A DNA stretch of 64,000 nt, taken from the NCBI GenBank assembly GCA_947494925.1, contig CANLWS010000011.1, positions 207,309 to 271,308 of the forward strand. Reading direction: 5' to 3'. Shown here piece by piece: positions 1-9,619 of the stretch (position 1 is the first letter of the stretch; each line of letters begins with the position of its first letter). The notes beneath the pieces are model-generated. The model saw only the letters and a program-made list of their open reading frames with translations, was not told the DNA's origin and did not search any database. The position numbers and the translations under genes are program-made. The stretch comes from an uncultured Alteromonadaceae bacterium. GTDB lineage: Bacteria; Pseudomonadota; Gammaproteobacteria; Enterobacterales; Alteromonadaceae.

Positions 1-229
1 GTTTGGAGCCCTGGAGATGTCCTGCCCGATATTCTGCTAGGTCCGGGCTAACACCATGCTTTGCGCAGTCCTTTCGATACTCGGATATATTGCTGACATT
101 TTTACCTGCCGTTCCATCTTCAAAACCGATTGTCTGCCAGTTCGCAGTCAGGCATTCAGACTTATCCATGCTGGCACATCCAGACAAAAAGAGGAGAAAA
201 AACATTATGATAGGCAAAGTTGAGCGCAT
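1..229 (-). CDS. DUF2799-like lipoprotein (partial, cut by window edge)
   Basis: Reading the minus strand from an ATG at 229 gives an open frame of 76 codons that runs off the left edge. It starts with a short lipoprotein signal (MRSTLPIIMFFLLFLSGC) with the lipobox LSGC, followed by MDKSECLTANWQTIGFEDG and later a stretch with YRKDCAKHGVSPD and EYRAGH. The pattern C-x-T-A-x-W-x-x-I-G-x-x-D-G followed by R-K-x-C-A-K-H-G is what I know from DUF2799 outer-membrane-type lipoproteins, whose function is unknown. A ribosome-binding site AAGGA lies 4 to 5 bases before the ATG. The C-terminus lies outside the window. The family call is from memory of the motif and not from a search. Confidence 0.75.
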   Translation of the reverse strand, partial: MRSTLPIIMFFLLFLSGCASMDKSECLTANWQTIGFEDGTAGKNVSNISEYRKDCAKHGVSPDLAEYRAGHLQGSK

Positions 230-329
230 GATTATCCTTATTGGTTGCGATAGATTCTTTTTATATCTTGCGCGATTAACCTTTGCTGAACAAGGATGAA
301 TGTGTACGTGATGCAAGTCTTTGAAACTC

Positions 330-833
330 TCACCAGGGAAGGCTGAAAATTTTAACAGGTTTGGCAGGCAATGCTTCTCCAAATTGCATAAATGCAAAGT
401 GCTCAGAGGTTGTCATACCCTCTTCCTGCATGAAACTGACAGGGGCTTTCAACGTCTGATATCCCGCTTGTTGATAATAGCTTTCCAGACGAAAGGGACA
501 AAATAAGGCAAAAGTCTGAGAAATTGAAAGAGCCAACTCGGATTGATGTAATTTTTCAAACAATGTCATAGGCAAGTGCTGACCACGATACTCAGGTTTC
601 ACAACCACTCCGCCTATTCCATTGATGTGATACTCCTGTTCTTCAATCTGAACATTGACACCAACAAATCCAATGTTTGCAATGGGCAGCTGATGATCAT
701 CGTATGCAACAATATGCCACTGAGATTGCTGCCACTGCATTTGATGGCCTTCTTCAGGAAAAGCGTGAGGATTATTGTCTGTCAAGACGTCCCAATCAGC
801 TTGGGAAAGCGCAGTAACGATTTTAATTTCCAA
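330..833 (-). CDS. GNAT family N-acetyltransferase
   Basis: A 167-residue protein with the GNAT acetyl-CoA-binding core: a beta strand GIGGVVVKPEYRGQHL followed by the helix PMTLFEKL, and a following strand FALFCPFRLESYYQQAGYQ typical of the C-terminal half of the fold. The substrate cannot be read from sequence. The start is TTG at 833, which overlaps the end of the upstream CadC-like gene by 11 bases, so the two are probably translationally coupled and transcribed together. An AGG lies about ten bases before the TTG. Confidence 0.8.
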   Translation of the reverse strand: MEIKIVTALSQADWDVLTDNNPHAFPEEGHQMQWQQSQWHIVAYDDHQLPIANIGFVGVNVQIEEQEYHINGIGGVVVKPEYRGQHLPMTLFEKLHQSELALSISQTFALFCPFRLESYYQQAGYQTLKAPVSFMQEEGMTTSEHFAFMQFGEALPAKPVKIFSLPW

Positions 834-3012
834 TGGTTAAACCTGTCTTATCGATAAAAAGCGGATCATTATTGATTAACCATAACATAGGCCAGTTCTT
901 ATTTTTAAGTTCTGAAATCAGTGCAATTGATTCAGCTTCTTTGCCCTCAAGCATGCTTAACTTAGCTTTGATTAATGCTATGCCAGGGACATACTTTTTC
1001 TGAAGACTGTAATCAGCCAAATCTTGCTTCAATTTCGCGATCATTTGCTGGGCATTCTCAACGTCTTCCAGTATCAGATAGCAGGTAGCCATATTGGCCG
1101 CGTTCGACATACCATTGGCCATCTGGTCGAAATCACTGTGTAAGTAAGGATGCTTTTTTAATACCCTGGTGTAGATGGCCAATGCAGACTGGCAATCACT
1201 TTCGTAGTAAGCAGCTAGCGCCGCACTCATGGAAATATAGAAATTTTCAGGGTACCGCTTCATACCTTCTTCTAACACACTGCGCCACTGCGCTATTTTG
1301 TCATTGTGGAGTTTTGCCAGGGTTAAGGTCTGAATGGCCTCCAGGTCATATTGGTATTGCTTGAACATACCATTCAACAGATCTTCTGATAGTTCATACT
1401 GCTGCGCCCATAGTAAGTGAAATCCATTTGCCATTTGGGCGTAGTAATCAGTTGGCGATGCTTTCTCCAATACTTTTGCAATGCTTTGCTGCGCCTTTTC
1501 ATCTTGCCCCATTAATCGTTGCACATAGGCAAGCCCCATGGCACATGGCATATAATCCGGCAGTAGACCTGTGCAGCGGATATATTGTCGCCAGGCATCG
1601 TCAAACCGGCCCAAACCTATGTAAATATTGCCTACCCCCCAATTTGCCACAGCAGACAAAGGGTGGATTTCCAATGCTTTGAGGTAATGGGGTAGAGCTT
1701 CGGCTTTTCGATATTGTGAAAAAAACAGATACCCATAATTGATTTGCGCAACGTACATGTCGGGATTAATTTCTAGCGCAGACTTAAACCATTTTTCGGC
1801 TTCCTGGGGACGTTGATTATAAACATGCAATAAACCCATTGCGGCCTGGGCTTCTGCCAATTCAGGTTGTAGTCTCAAGGCTGTATCGATGGCGTCCTGA
1901 GCTTTTTGACTAGCTAACTCCAGCGGTAACTTACGGTGTTGATACAAAAGCAGGTAATTAATGGCAGTGTCTACATAAGCAATGGCGTAGTCAGGCTCAA
2001 GTTGCGTTGCCATACCGAATTCAGAAAGCGCTAATTGATAGGATTCCGCAGTCGCTTTGGCATTGAGCCCTCTGCCTTTCAACAAGTGCATATAAGCTTG
2101 CCCTGAATTAGGATGAATACGGACCTGACTCGGTGAAAGCGCTACGAAATCAGTGTCTATGGAGCGCGCCACATCATTACTAATCAATTCTTGCAGCATA
2201 AATACTTCATCATTTTCTGCGGAGAATACTTTGGACCAGACATGGCTTCCATCAGCACCTTTAATTAATTGGAGAGTGATGCGAAATACACTACCTTCCC
2301 GTCTGATAGAGCCTTCTAAAAGGTATCCAACCTGAAGTTGCCTGGCTATTTCAGTAATAGCTTGTTGTTTTCCACGAAATGAAAAAGAGGAGGTTCTGGA
2401 GACAACAGAGAGTTCAGGAAGGACGGTCAACTGGTGAATGATTTCTTCTGCCAGACCATCGGCAAAGAATCCAATCTCTTCTTCGTCATCGAATACGTCA
2501 AAAGGTAACACCGCGATGGATTGATCAGCTCGCGGTTCCTGTGTCAGATTTTGAGACGATAACCAGTATGTTCCAAGCACCAACAACAGGCTGAAAACAC
2601 CTATTCCGCTAAACCAGAAGAACCAAGGGAGCTTTTTTTTCTGTCTTCTATCACCTCGACGTTTAACATGTTCGCTACTTGTTGAGTTTGTCTTGCTAAG
2701 TCGTTCAACTGAAACACAGAGTTGATACCCTTTCTTGGGTCTCGTTTTAATATATTCGTCTGTTTCCTGGTCCGCAGCCAGGTGTTTTCGCAAGCTGGCT
2801 ACCAGGTTATTGAGAGCATAATCGGTGACATATCTTCCGTCCCAGAGTAACTCCATCAGATCTGCACGTGTGACCAGTTCGCCCTTGGCTTCTGCAAGGA
2901 TAACAAGTAGCTCCATAGCCTTAGGTTCGATGGGTCTGGTTGCATCCCCAAGGGTTAAAATACTTTCCGCAGGACTAACCAGCCAACGACCGATTTTGAA
3001 TTCAGCTGACAT
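823..3012 (-). CDS. CadC-like membrane transcriptional regulator with TPR repeats
   Basis: A 729-residue protein. Residues 1 to about 103 form an OmpR/ToxR-type winged helix (LMELLWDGRYVTDYALNNLVASLRKHL region, ending RPKKGYQLCV). A basic linker leads to one membrane span at about 129-151. The periplasmic part begins with a TolB-N/FlgO-like domain (SIAVLPFDV, FFADGLAEEII, LEGSIRREG) and continues with many TPR-like repeats to the end. This is the CadC-type one-component design, in which a periplasmic sensor controls a cytoplasmic DNA-binding domain without phosphorylation. The signal and target are unknown. The GNAT gene overlaps its end and may be a target or co-regulated. An ATG start at 3012 begins directly with the DNA-binding domain. 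Confidence 0.88.
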   Translation of the reverse strand: MSAEFKIGRWLVSPAESILTLGDATRPIEPKAMELLVILAEAKGELVTRADLMELLWDGRYVTDYALNNLVASLRKHLAADQETDEYIKTRPKKGYQLCVSVERLSKTNSTSSEHVKRRGDRRQKKKLPWFFWFSGIGVFSLLLVLGTYWLSSQNLTQEPRADQSIAVLPFDVFDDEEEIGFFADGLAEEIIHQLTVLPELSVVSRTSSFSFRGKQQAITEIARQLQVGYLLEGSIRREGSVFRITLQLIKGADGSHVWSKVFSAENDEVFMLQELISNDVARSIDTDFVALSPSQVRIHPNSGQAYMHLLKGRGLNAKATAESYQLALSEFGMATQLEPDYAIAYVDTAINYLLLYQHRKLPLELASQKAQDAIDTALRLQPELAEAQAAMGLLHVYNQRPQEAEKWFKSALEINPDMYVAQINYGYLFFSQYRKAEALPHYLKALEIHPLSAVANWGVGNIYIGLGRFDDAWRQYIRCTGLLPDYMPCAMGLAYVQRLMGQDEKAQQSIAKVLEKASPTDYYAQMANGFHLLWAQQYELSEDLLNGMFKQYQYDLEAIQTLTLAKLHNDKIAQWRSVLEEGMKRYPENFYISMSAALAAYYESDCQSALAIYTRVLKKHPYLHSDFDQMANGMSNAANMATCYLILEDVENAQQMIAKLKQDLADYSLQKKYVPGIALIKAKLSMLEGKEAESIALISELKNKNWPMLWLINNDPLFIDKTGLTIGN

Positions 3013-3121
3013 TGAATTCCATATTTAGTTGTTGAGATTTTAAGGTAATGCATTAACTAATATGGTAACTGTCGAATTTTACGTCAAGTTTAAATTTTAT
3101 GAAAAACGATCGGTGTCCATT

Positions 3122-3152
3122 AAAAAGCCCCGACTAATCGGGGCTTTTTTTT
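3122..3152 (-). terminator. Rho-independent terminator of the giant PKD-repeat gene
   Basis: Stem GCCCCGA/TCGGGGC with a 4-base loop, flanked by A and T runs on both sides. It lies just downstream of the stop of the giant minus-strand gene. Because both strands show a T run it could act in both directions, but no plus-strand gene ends here. Confidence 0.85.
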
Positions 3153-3165
3153 ACCGCTTTTACCG

Positions 3166-6100
3166 TCAAGGAGTAACCGTAGCGGTAATGCTTTGGAAAT
3201 TACTAGGTGTGCTAAATCCAGAAGGTGGAACCACCGTAATTTGAGATGTACCTGCAGCAATAGGATCAAACTGTGTGTTTTGCAGACTGTTGTTGCCAGG
3301 GAACGTCAGCGGCGATGTTGTTATCACACCTACTGCGGGTGCTGAACTAGTCACTTCAACATCAACACTTAATCCTCCCCGAACTGCCTGGATTTGCACA
3401 ATATTCAAAGTAGTAGGGTTGAGGCGATAAGGCCTGATTTGAATATTCCGGTTTGCGTCACCTGCGCCAACACTAAAATTACTTGGCGAGTTAACGATAA
3501 ACCCGGCAGGTGTCACTGTCACAGTGCTGTTGCCGTCATTGTAACCCGCAGCACTGGCAACAACACTTGTGCCTCCTGTAGCCAATCCTTGCACATATAC
3601 AGTGGCGACAAAGGTATTTGTCACACCACTAATAGTAATTTGATTGGCACCAACGCTGGTTGCATTGTCACTAATTATAGCGATGCCCGGTGCAGTTGAA
3701 CTGATAATGACGTCAACCGGACTAGGTGGCGCAGCTTGAAGCGAGATATTTACCGCAACCTGCAGATCTTTACCTACGGTAACATTGCCAATATTCACAT
3801 TTGGTGCATTTACTGTCGCGGTAATAGACTGGAAGGCACTCGGCGTAGCAAACCCTGCAGGTTGTGTGACTGCAATGGTCGAGGTACCGGCTGCAACAGG
3901 ATCGAATGACGTGTTTACTGCGCTCACGTTTGCCGCAAAGTTCACGGGAGAGGTGGTAATAACACCGACATTTGTATCCGAACTTGTCACTGGGACATCT
4001 ACACTTAATCCCGCTCTTACAGCCTGTATTTGCTGAATAGCCAAGGTGGTCGGATTTAACCTGTAAGGTCTTATCTGAACATTGGTGTTGTTGGAGAATG
4101 ACGTAGTTGAAAAGCTACCCGGTGAGTTGATTATGAAACCACTTGGAGTAACGGTCACTGTGCTGGTGTCAGTATTATAGCCTGCTGCGGTTGCTGTCAG
4201 TGTCGCGACTCCCTGACTCAGGCCTTGAACAGTAATAGTGCCAACAAATGTGCCAGTTACACCACTGAAAGTGATGCTATTGGTTCCTACTGTAGTTGCG
4301 TTGTCGCTCATTATTGCTACCGTTGGATCATCTGTCGTAATAGTGACATCAACAGGCCCTGGTGGTGTGCTTTGTAAACTAACACTGATTGCTGTTTGTA
4401 AATGCTCACCCACATTCACATTATTCATATTGATATTTGGTGCAGTTACTGTGACATCAATCGACTGGAAGTTGTTGGGTGTATCAAACCCTGTCGGCGT
4501 TACAATAGTCAGTTGCGTGCTACCGGCATTGATAGGATCAAATTGGGTACTCACCGCACTGGTATTTTCAGCCATGTTGACTGGTGCAACGGTTATTACC
4601 CCAGTATTAGTATCCGAACTGCTGACGGTCAAGTCCACGTTTACTCCGGCACGCAGGTTCTGTATCTGCTGTATTGCCAAGGTCGTCGGGTTCAGGCGGT
4701 ATGGGCGCAATTGGATATTGGTGTTATTTGCAAAGGTGGTCGTACTAAAGTTACCAGGGCTATTAATAATAAAACCACTTGGCGTCACAGTGACGTTTGA
4801 CGATCCGTTACTGTATCCATTGGCACTGGCGCTAAGCGTTGTATCTCCGACCGCTATCCCCTGGACGATCAGTGAGCCTACAAAAGTACCCGTTACGCCA
4901 GTGAAGGTGACAGTGTTAGTGCCCACAGTAGTGGCGCTGTTACTGATAATTGCGTTTGCAGCATTAGCTACAGTGATAGTGACATCAGTTGGCACCGGCG
5001 GCGCACTTTGTAGCGAAATATTCACCGTTGCTTGCAGATCTTCCCCTACGGTCACGTTAGCAATATTAATGTTGGGTGCAGTCACTGTCGCCTCAATAGA
5101 CTGGAAATTGTTTGGTGTACTAAACCCGCTTGGTTGCGCTACTGCAATAGTCGTTGTACCAGCTGTCAGCGGATCAAAAGAACCGTTGAGGGCGCTGATA
5201 TTCCCGGTAAATGTTAACGGTGAATTTGTAACCGTTCCCACAGCGGTGTCAGAGCTTGTGACTGGCACATCGACAGACAACCCGCCGCGAACGCTTTGGA
5301 TTTGTTGAATTGCCAAGGTAGTTGGATTCAATCGATACGGCCGAATCTGAATGTTTGTATTGTTGGCAAAAACCGTAGTTGAGAAGTTCCCGGGCGAATT
5401 GATGATAAAGCCTGAAGGTACCAGATTCACTGTTAACGAGCCGTTTGCATAGCCCGGAGCAGTAGCGGTTATGACTTCACTTCCGGTACCCTCTAACGCA
5501 TGTATAAAGAAGGATGGAATACCAATACCGCCAGCATTCACCTGAACTTGAACACTGGCTGTGCCCGCATCGGTTGAGTTATTTGCCAACAGAAGTCTGC
5601 TAGGATCACTGCTGGTAAGAGTGACTTGCAGATTGCCAGCTGGCGCTGCCTGCCCAACAGTACCAGCCCTAGCAGTTTGAAGATCGCGACCAACGGTAAT
5701 CGCAGACCCCAAGTTGATTGGTGGTGCAGTCGAAACATCTACAGTTAGTTGTGAGTCTGGAATCCCATTTGAGCTGGCTGTTATTGTAGTTGAGCCTATC
5801 GCAATGCCGGTGACATCCAAAGGCGAGGACAGTTGTCCTTGCGGGATGACGACTGATGCAGGCACTGTAGCTATTCCTGTGTCTGCGCTCACCAGCGTCA
5901 GTGTTAGGCCGCCTGTAGGGGCAGGTGCACTCAAATTGACTGTAACAGGGACAGTACTGTTCTCAGGCAATGACAGTGGATTTGGATTAAAGCTAACGGT
6001 TAATGTGACGTCAATATCGCGAGTATCCGGTGCAAAGAGATCACTAGTTGCCGTTATAGTCGCTGTACCTATCTGATCACCAGTGACTTGCGGATTTGCC

Positions 6101-9100
6101 GCGGGTACCTGTAATCCTTCAGGAATAAACACACTGGGTGTAACGCTGACTATAGAAGGTGCACTGCTGGCCAGATTGACTGTTAAGCCACCAGCAGGGG
6201 CTGGGGTTGATATGCTCACAGCAATCGAAACTGTCTGATCAGGGGCAATATCACCGGGATCACCAAGCGTTATTAACGCCGACGTCACCAAGATATTAGC
6301 CGTATCATCTGCGTATCCTGTGGCTGACGCGGTAATTACTGAAGTCCCTTCCGCCACACCATTAATATCAAAGGTGCCATTGGTAACTGCTTCAGGAATA
6401 AAGATGCTGGCAGGATTTACCGTTGCAATACCAGTCTGGCTGCTGGTCAAATTGACCGTTACGCCACCAGCTGGAGCAGGTAAACCAAGGGTGACAGTAC
6501 CGCTGATGGTTCTTGCAACACCTACTCTTGGACTATCTAAGGCGACGGTAAGGGTTTGCAATGCAGCGGTTGCCGTAAGATCGACAGTGTCTGGTGCACT
6601 ATCAACATTGCCGTCGTTGACAATCAATTGCAAAGTGTAACTTCCTTCCAGATCCGGAGTAAGATCAGGAGTTGGGGAAGTGGTGCTGCTCAGAGCTGCG
6701 GTGCTGCCAGCCGGTGCAGAGGTGATTAACCAGGCATAAGTCAATGGATTGCCATCAGGGTCGCTGCTGGCAGTACCGTCAAAGGTTGCTGCCTGGCCAA
6801 CAGACACACTTTGATCCGTCCCTGCATCTGCAACAGGTGGGCGGTTCACAGTGATTAACGTTACTGTATCTGCGAAGCTGTCTATGGTGCCGTCATTCAC
6901 AATTAACTGAACAACATAAGTGCCCGGTAAATCGATATTGATATCGGTTGACACTGCAGTTGGTGCGCTAAGCGCTGCAGCAGACCCTGCCGGCGCAGAT
7001 ATTAGCGACCAGCTATAGGTAATTGGATCAGAATCCGCATCGCTTGATGCACTGCCATCCAAGGTCGCAGTGCTACCAACATCTGGTGTCTGATCAGGAC
7101 CGGCATCAGCAACAGGGCGGGTATTGGTCGTACTGACTACTATGGTATCCGGTGCACTGTCTACCGTGCCATCATTAACAATCAACTGTGCTGTGTATGA
7201 ACCAGCCTGGTCTACGTCAAAGGTTGGATCCACAACATTAGGATCGCTCAGCGCGGCGACGCTGCCAGCAGGTCTGTCGGTAAGCGACCAGACATATGTC
7301 AGTGGGTTACCGTCGACATCAGAAGAAGCGGACCCATCCAGTGTGACGGTATCATTAAGCGCTACTGCCTGATCTGGCCCGGCGTCTGAAACTGGTGCAC
7401 TGTTTTGTGTGTTGACTGATACAGTATCAGGCGCGCTGTCCACTGTTCCGTCGTTGACTGTCAGCTGCGCAACATAATTACCCGGCAAATCAACGGTGAA
7501 CTGCGGCATGACTGCAGTATTGTCATTTAATGAGGCGCTGCTGCCAGCCGGCTGGCTTGTTAAGGCCCAAACATAGGTGAGTGGATTACCATCTACGTCG
7601 GATGAAGCAGAGCCGTCCAGGGTCACAATATCATTCACAAACGGTGTCTGATCAGGTCCGGCATCCGCTACCGGTGGCGTATTGCTGGTGCTGATCACTG
7701 TGCTGTCTGGCGCACTATCAAGCGTACCATCGTTAACAATCAACTGAACCTGATAAGTGCCCGCAACATCGATTAATAAGGTCGGCATACTTGCGGTTGG
7801 GTCAGATAGAGAACTTGTGCTGCCCGCAGGTTGCGATGAAATGCTCCAGGCATAAGATAGTGGGTCACCGTCAACGTCTGTTGAAGCGGTTCCATCCAGG
7901 GTGACTGTTTGTCCGACTAAGGCTGATTGATCGGCACCGGCATCGGCCACAGGGGCTGAATTGGCAGTGATTAGCATGACGGTGTCTGCAGCACTATCCG
8001 TCTGTCCATCATTCACCACTAGTTCAAGTTCGTAAGTTCCTGCCTCATCAATGTCCAGGGTAGGACTGACTGCAGTTGAATCCGATAACGAAGCTGAGCT
8101 ACCGGCAGGGCTATTAATCAGCGACCAGGCAAAGCTCAGTGGGTCGCCATTTGCATCACTGGAGCCCGAGCCATCAAGGGTTGCAGTATCTCCAACAAAA
8201 GGTGTCTGATCCGGCCCAGCATCAGCTACAGGTGCCGTATTATCAGTGCTGATAGTCACTGTATCTGCAGCACTATCGGTAATGCCATCATTGACAACGA
8301 GCTGGAAGGTATAATCACCAGTGACGTCTAACACAAATGTTGGCATCACAGCACTGTTGTCTGACAGACTTGCAGTTGATCCTGCTGGTTGGGAAACGAT
8401 TGACCAATCGAAGGTTAAAGGATCGCCATCGATATCACTGCTTGCGCTGCCATCCAGGGTCACTGTGTCGCTGATCTGTGCGGATGCATCAGGACCTGCA
8501 TCGGCAACAGGTGCCGTGTTGTCGGTACTGATAGTGACTGTATCGGCGAGACTGTCTACTGAGCCATCGTTGACGATCAGCTGTGCGACATAAGTGCCCG
8601 CAACATCAACATCAAATGTTGGATTGATCGCGCTGTTATCGGAAAGGGAAGCTGTGCTTCCGGCCGGCACATTCAGTAAGCTCCAGGCGTAGGTTAAAGG
8701 ATCGCCATTTACGTCACTGGAACCGCTGCCGTCAAGAGTAACGGTATCGTTCACTCTGGCAGACTGGTCGGGACCTGCATCAGCCACCGGCACACTATTA
8801 TCTGTGGTCACCATTACCGTATCAGCTGCGCTATCTGCGACGCCATCATTAACGATAAGTTGCAAGCTATAGTCACCGCTAACGTCAATGGAGAAACTAG
8901 GCATGATTGCACTGTTGTCATCCAGTGTTGCTGAGCTGCCAGCTGGCATGGAAACAAAAGACCACGCGAAGGTTAGCGCATCGTTATTGGCGTCACTTGA
9001 ACCGCTGCCATCCAGAGTAATAGAGTCAAACACTTCGCCTGATTGGTCAGGGCCAGCATCAGCAATGGGTGGTGTATTGGCGGTCGTTATCAGAACAGTG

Positions 9101-9618
9101 TCTGCGACACTGTCTATTGTGCCGTCGTTTACTGTGAGTTCAGCTGTATAATCGCCGGTAAGATCCATGGAAAATGTAGGCATGACGGCCGCTGGGTCAT
9201 CCAGAGTCGCTGAGCTTCCCGCCGGAACTGAAGTCAGTGACCAACTATAGGTCAAGGGATCCCCATCAGCATCTGAGCTTCCGCTACCATCTAACGTAAC
9301 CAGACTGCCAACAGGTTGGTTCTGATCGGGTCCTGCATCTGCCACCGGTGTTTGGTTTGCCGCCGGGCTGACGCAGCGAGGGAGGGTACATTGACGTTGA
9401 CACAGGCGACCGTCACGGACCGATACGAAACCATTGTTGTCAACATCTCTGGGGTCATCCGGGCCAGTTGCGGCTTCCCCTCTGTCTGCAAAAATCAGAT
9501 TAATATCAACCAGATCGATATCACCATCATCATCCACATCACATTTGACTGCCAATGCATTGGTTGAGAACAGGGATAGGGCCAGCCAAGTGGCGGCCCA
9601 CAGTAATTTGGATTTCAT
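3166..9618 (-). CDS. Giant secreted protein: N-terminal dockerin, ten PKD-type repeats, Ig-like repeats
   Basis: A 2150-residue secreted protein with a signal peptide (cleavage probably after ALA, residue 23). Residues 26-82 hold two 12-residue EF-hand loops (D27-D38 and D58-D69, pattern DxDxD/N-G), followed by closely spaced cysteines (CQRQCTLPRC). This is the layout of a type I dockerin. Ten repeats of about 92 residues follow (about 91-1010), each opening with PVADAGPDQ-like sequence and containing LDGSGSSD, a PKD/Ig-type beta sandwich. Three Big-like Ig repeats come next, then four repeats of about 213 residues, each with GFIINSP and IRPYRLNPTT. There is no C-terminal PEP-CTERM, LPxTG or beta-barrel anchor; the protein ends SITATVTP. 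The start lies 1 bp after the stop of the cohesin/PEP-CTERM gene, so the two are one operon. Likely role: surface adhesin or matrix scaffold. I see no enzyme domain. Confidence 0.88.
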   Translation of the reverse strand: MKSKLLWAATWLALSLFSTNALAVKCDVDDDGDIDLVDINLIFADRGEAATGPDDPRDVDNNGFVSVRDGRLCQRQCTLPRCVSPAANQTPVADAGPDQNQPVGSLVTLDGSGSSDADGDPLTYSWSLTSVPAGSSATLDDPAAVMPTFSMDLTGDYTAELTVNDGTIDSVADTVLITTANTPPIADAGPDQSGEVFDSITLDGSGSSDANNDALTFAWSFVSMPAGSSATLDDNSAIMPSFSIDVSGDYSLQLIVNDGVADSAADTVMVTTDNSVPVADAGPDQSARVNDTVTLDGSGSSDVNGDPLTYAWSLLNVPAGSTASLSDNSAINPTFDVDVAGTYVAQLIVNDGSVDSLADTVTISTDNTAPVADAGPDASAQISDTVTLDGSASSDIDGDPLTFDWSIVSQPAGSTASLSDNSAVMPTFVLDVTGDYTFQLVVNDGITDSAADTVTISTDNTAPVADAGPDQTPFVGDTATLDGSGSSDANGDPLSFAWSLINSPAGSSASLSDSTAVSPTLDIDEAGTYELELVVNDGQTDSAADTVMLITANSAPVADAGADQSALVGQTVTLDGTASTDVDGDPLSYAWSISSQPAGSTSSLSDPTASMPTLLIDVAGTYQVQLIVNDGTLDSAPDSTVISTSNTPPVADAGPDQTPFVNDIVTLDGSASSDVDGNPLTYVWALTSQPAGSSASLNDNTAVMPQFTVDLPGNYVAQLTVNDGTVDSAPDTVSVNTQNSAPVSDAGPDQAVALNDTVTLDGSASSDVDGNPLTYVWSLTDRPAGSVAALSDPNVVDPTFDVDQAGSYTAQLIVNDGTVDSAPDTIVVSTTNTRPVADAGPDQTPDVGSTATLDGSASSDADSDPITYSWSLISAPAGSAAALSAPTAVSTDINIDLPGTYVVQLIVNDGTIDSFADTVTLITVNRPPVADAGTDQSVSVGQAATFDGTASSDPDGNPLTYAWLITSAPAGSTAALSSTTSPTPDLTPDLEGSYTLQLIVNDGNVDSAPDTVDLTATAALQTLTVALDSPRVGVARTISGTVTLGLPAPAGGVTVNLTSSQTGIATVNPASIFIPEAVTNGTFDINGVAEGTSVITASATGYADDTANILVTSALITLGDPGDIAPDQTVSIAVSISTPAPAGGLTVNLASSAPSIVSVTPSVFIPEGLQVPAANPQVTGDQIGTATITATSDLFAPDTRDIDVTLTVSFNPNPLSLPENSTVPVTVNLSAPAPTGGLTLTLVSADTGIATVPASVVIPQGQLSSPLDVTGIAIGSTTITASSNGIPDSQLTVDVSTAPPINLGSAITVGRDLQTARAGTVGQAAPAGNLQVTLTSSDPSRLLLANNSTDAGTASVQVQVNAGGIGIPSFFIHALEGTGSEVITATAPGYANGSLTVNLVPSGFIINSPGNFSTTVFANNTNIQIRPYRLNPTTLAIQQIQSVRGGLSVDVPVTSSDTAVGTVTNSPLTFTGNISALNGSFDPLTAGTTTIAVAQPSGFSTPNNFQSIEATVTAPNINIANVTVGEDLQATVNISLQSAPPVPTDVTITVANAANAIISNSATTVGTNTVTFTGVTGTFVGSLIVQGIAVGDTTLSASANGYSNGSSNVTVTPSGFIINSPGNFSTTTFANNTNIQLRPYRLNPTTLAIQQIQNLRAGVNVDLTVSSSDTNTGVITVAPVNMAENTSAVSTQFDPINAGSTQLTIVTPTGFDTPNNFQSIDVTVTAPNINMNNVNVGEHLQTAISVSLQSTPPGPVDVTITTDDPTVAIMSDNATTVGTNSITFSGVTGTFVGTITVQGLSQGVATLTATAAGYNTDTSTVTVTPSGFIINSPGSFSTTSFSNNTNVQIRPYRLNPTTLAIQQIQAVRAGLSVDVPVTSSDTNVGVITTSPVNFAANVSAVNTSFDPVAAGTSTIAVTQPAGFATPSAFQSITATVNAPNVNIGNVTVGKDLQVAVNISLQAAPPSPVDVIISSTAPGIAIISDNATSVGANQITISGVTNTFVATVYVQGLATGGTSVVASAAGYNDGNSTVTVTPAGFIVNSPSNFSVGAGDANRNIQIRPYRLNPTTLNIVQIQAVRGGLSVDVEVTSSAPAVGVITTSPLTFPGNNSLQNTQFDPIAAGTSQITVVPPSGFSTPSNFQSITATVTP
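3175..5480 (-). repeat. Four tandem coding repeats of about 640 bp
   Basis: Four in-frame units encode about 213 residues each. The GFI-I/V-NSP segment recurs near 3490, 4120, 4765 and 5400, and the IRPYRLNPTT segment recurs with it. Only the third base of many codons differs between units, which points to duplication followed by selection on the protein. Confidence 0.8.
6575..9348 (-). repeat. Ten tandem PKD-type coding repeats of about 276 bp
   Basis: Ten in-frame units each start with a variant of PVADAGPDQ and contain LDGS/T-xSSD and IVNDGxxDSxxDTV. The units differ clearly at the DNA level, so the array is old or has been diversified rather than recently amplified. Confidence 0.85.
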
Positions 9619-9619
9619 G

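Noticed and set aside
3..299. Plus-strand open frame of 98 codons at the left edge
   Set aside because: The minus strand has a lipobox, a ribosome-binding site and a family-like motif over the same bases; the plus frame has none.
4238..5308. Long plus-strand open frame (356 codons) opposite the giant repeat gene
   Set aside because: It mirrors the repeated Val/Thr-rich codons of the minus-strand gene, repeats with the same period, has no ribosome-binding site and no recognisable domain.
6575..9348. Regular repeats that could be taken for a CRISPR or satellite array
   Set aside because: The repeat period (about 276 bp) is a whole number of codons in an open frame and encodes a clear PKD-type domain.
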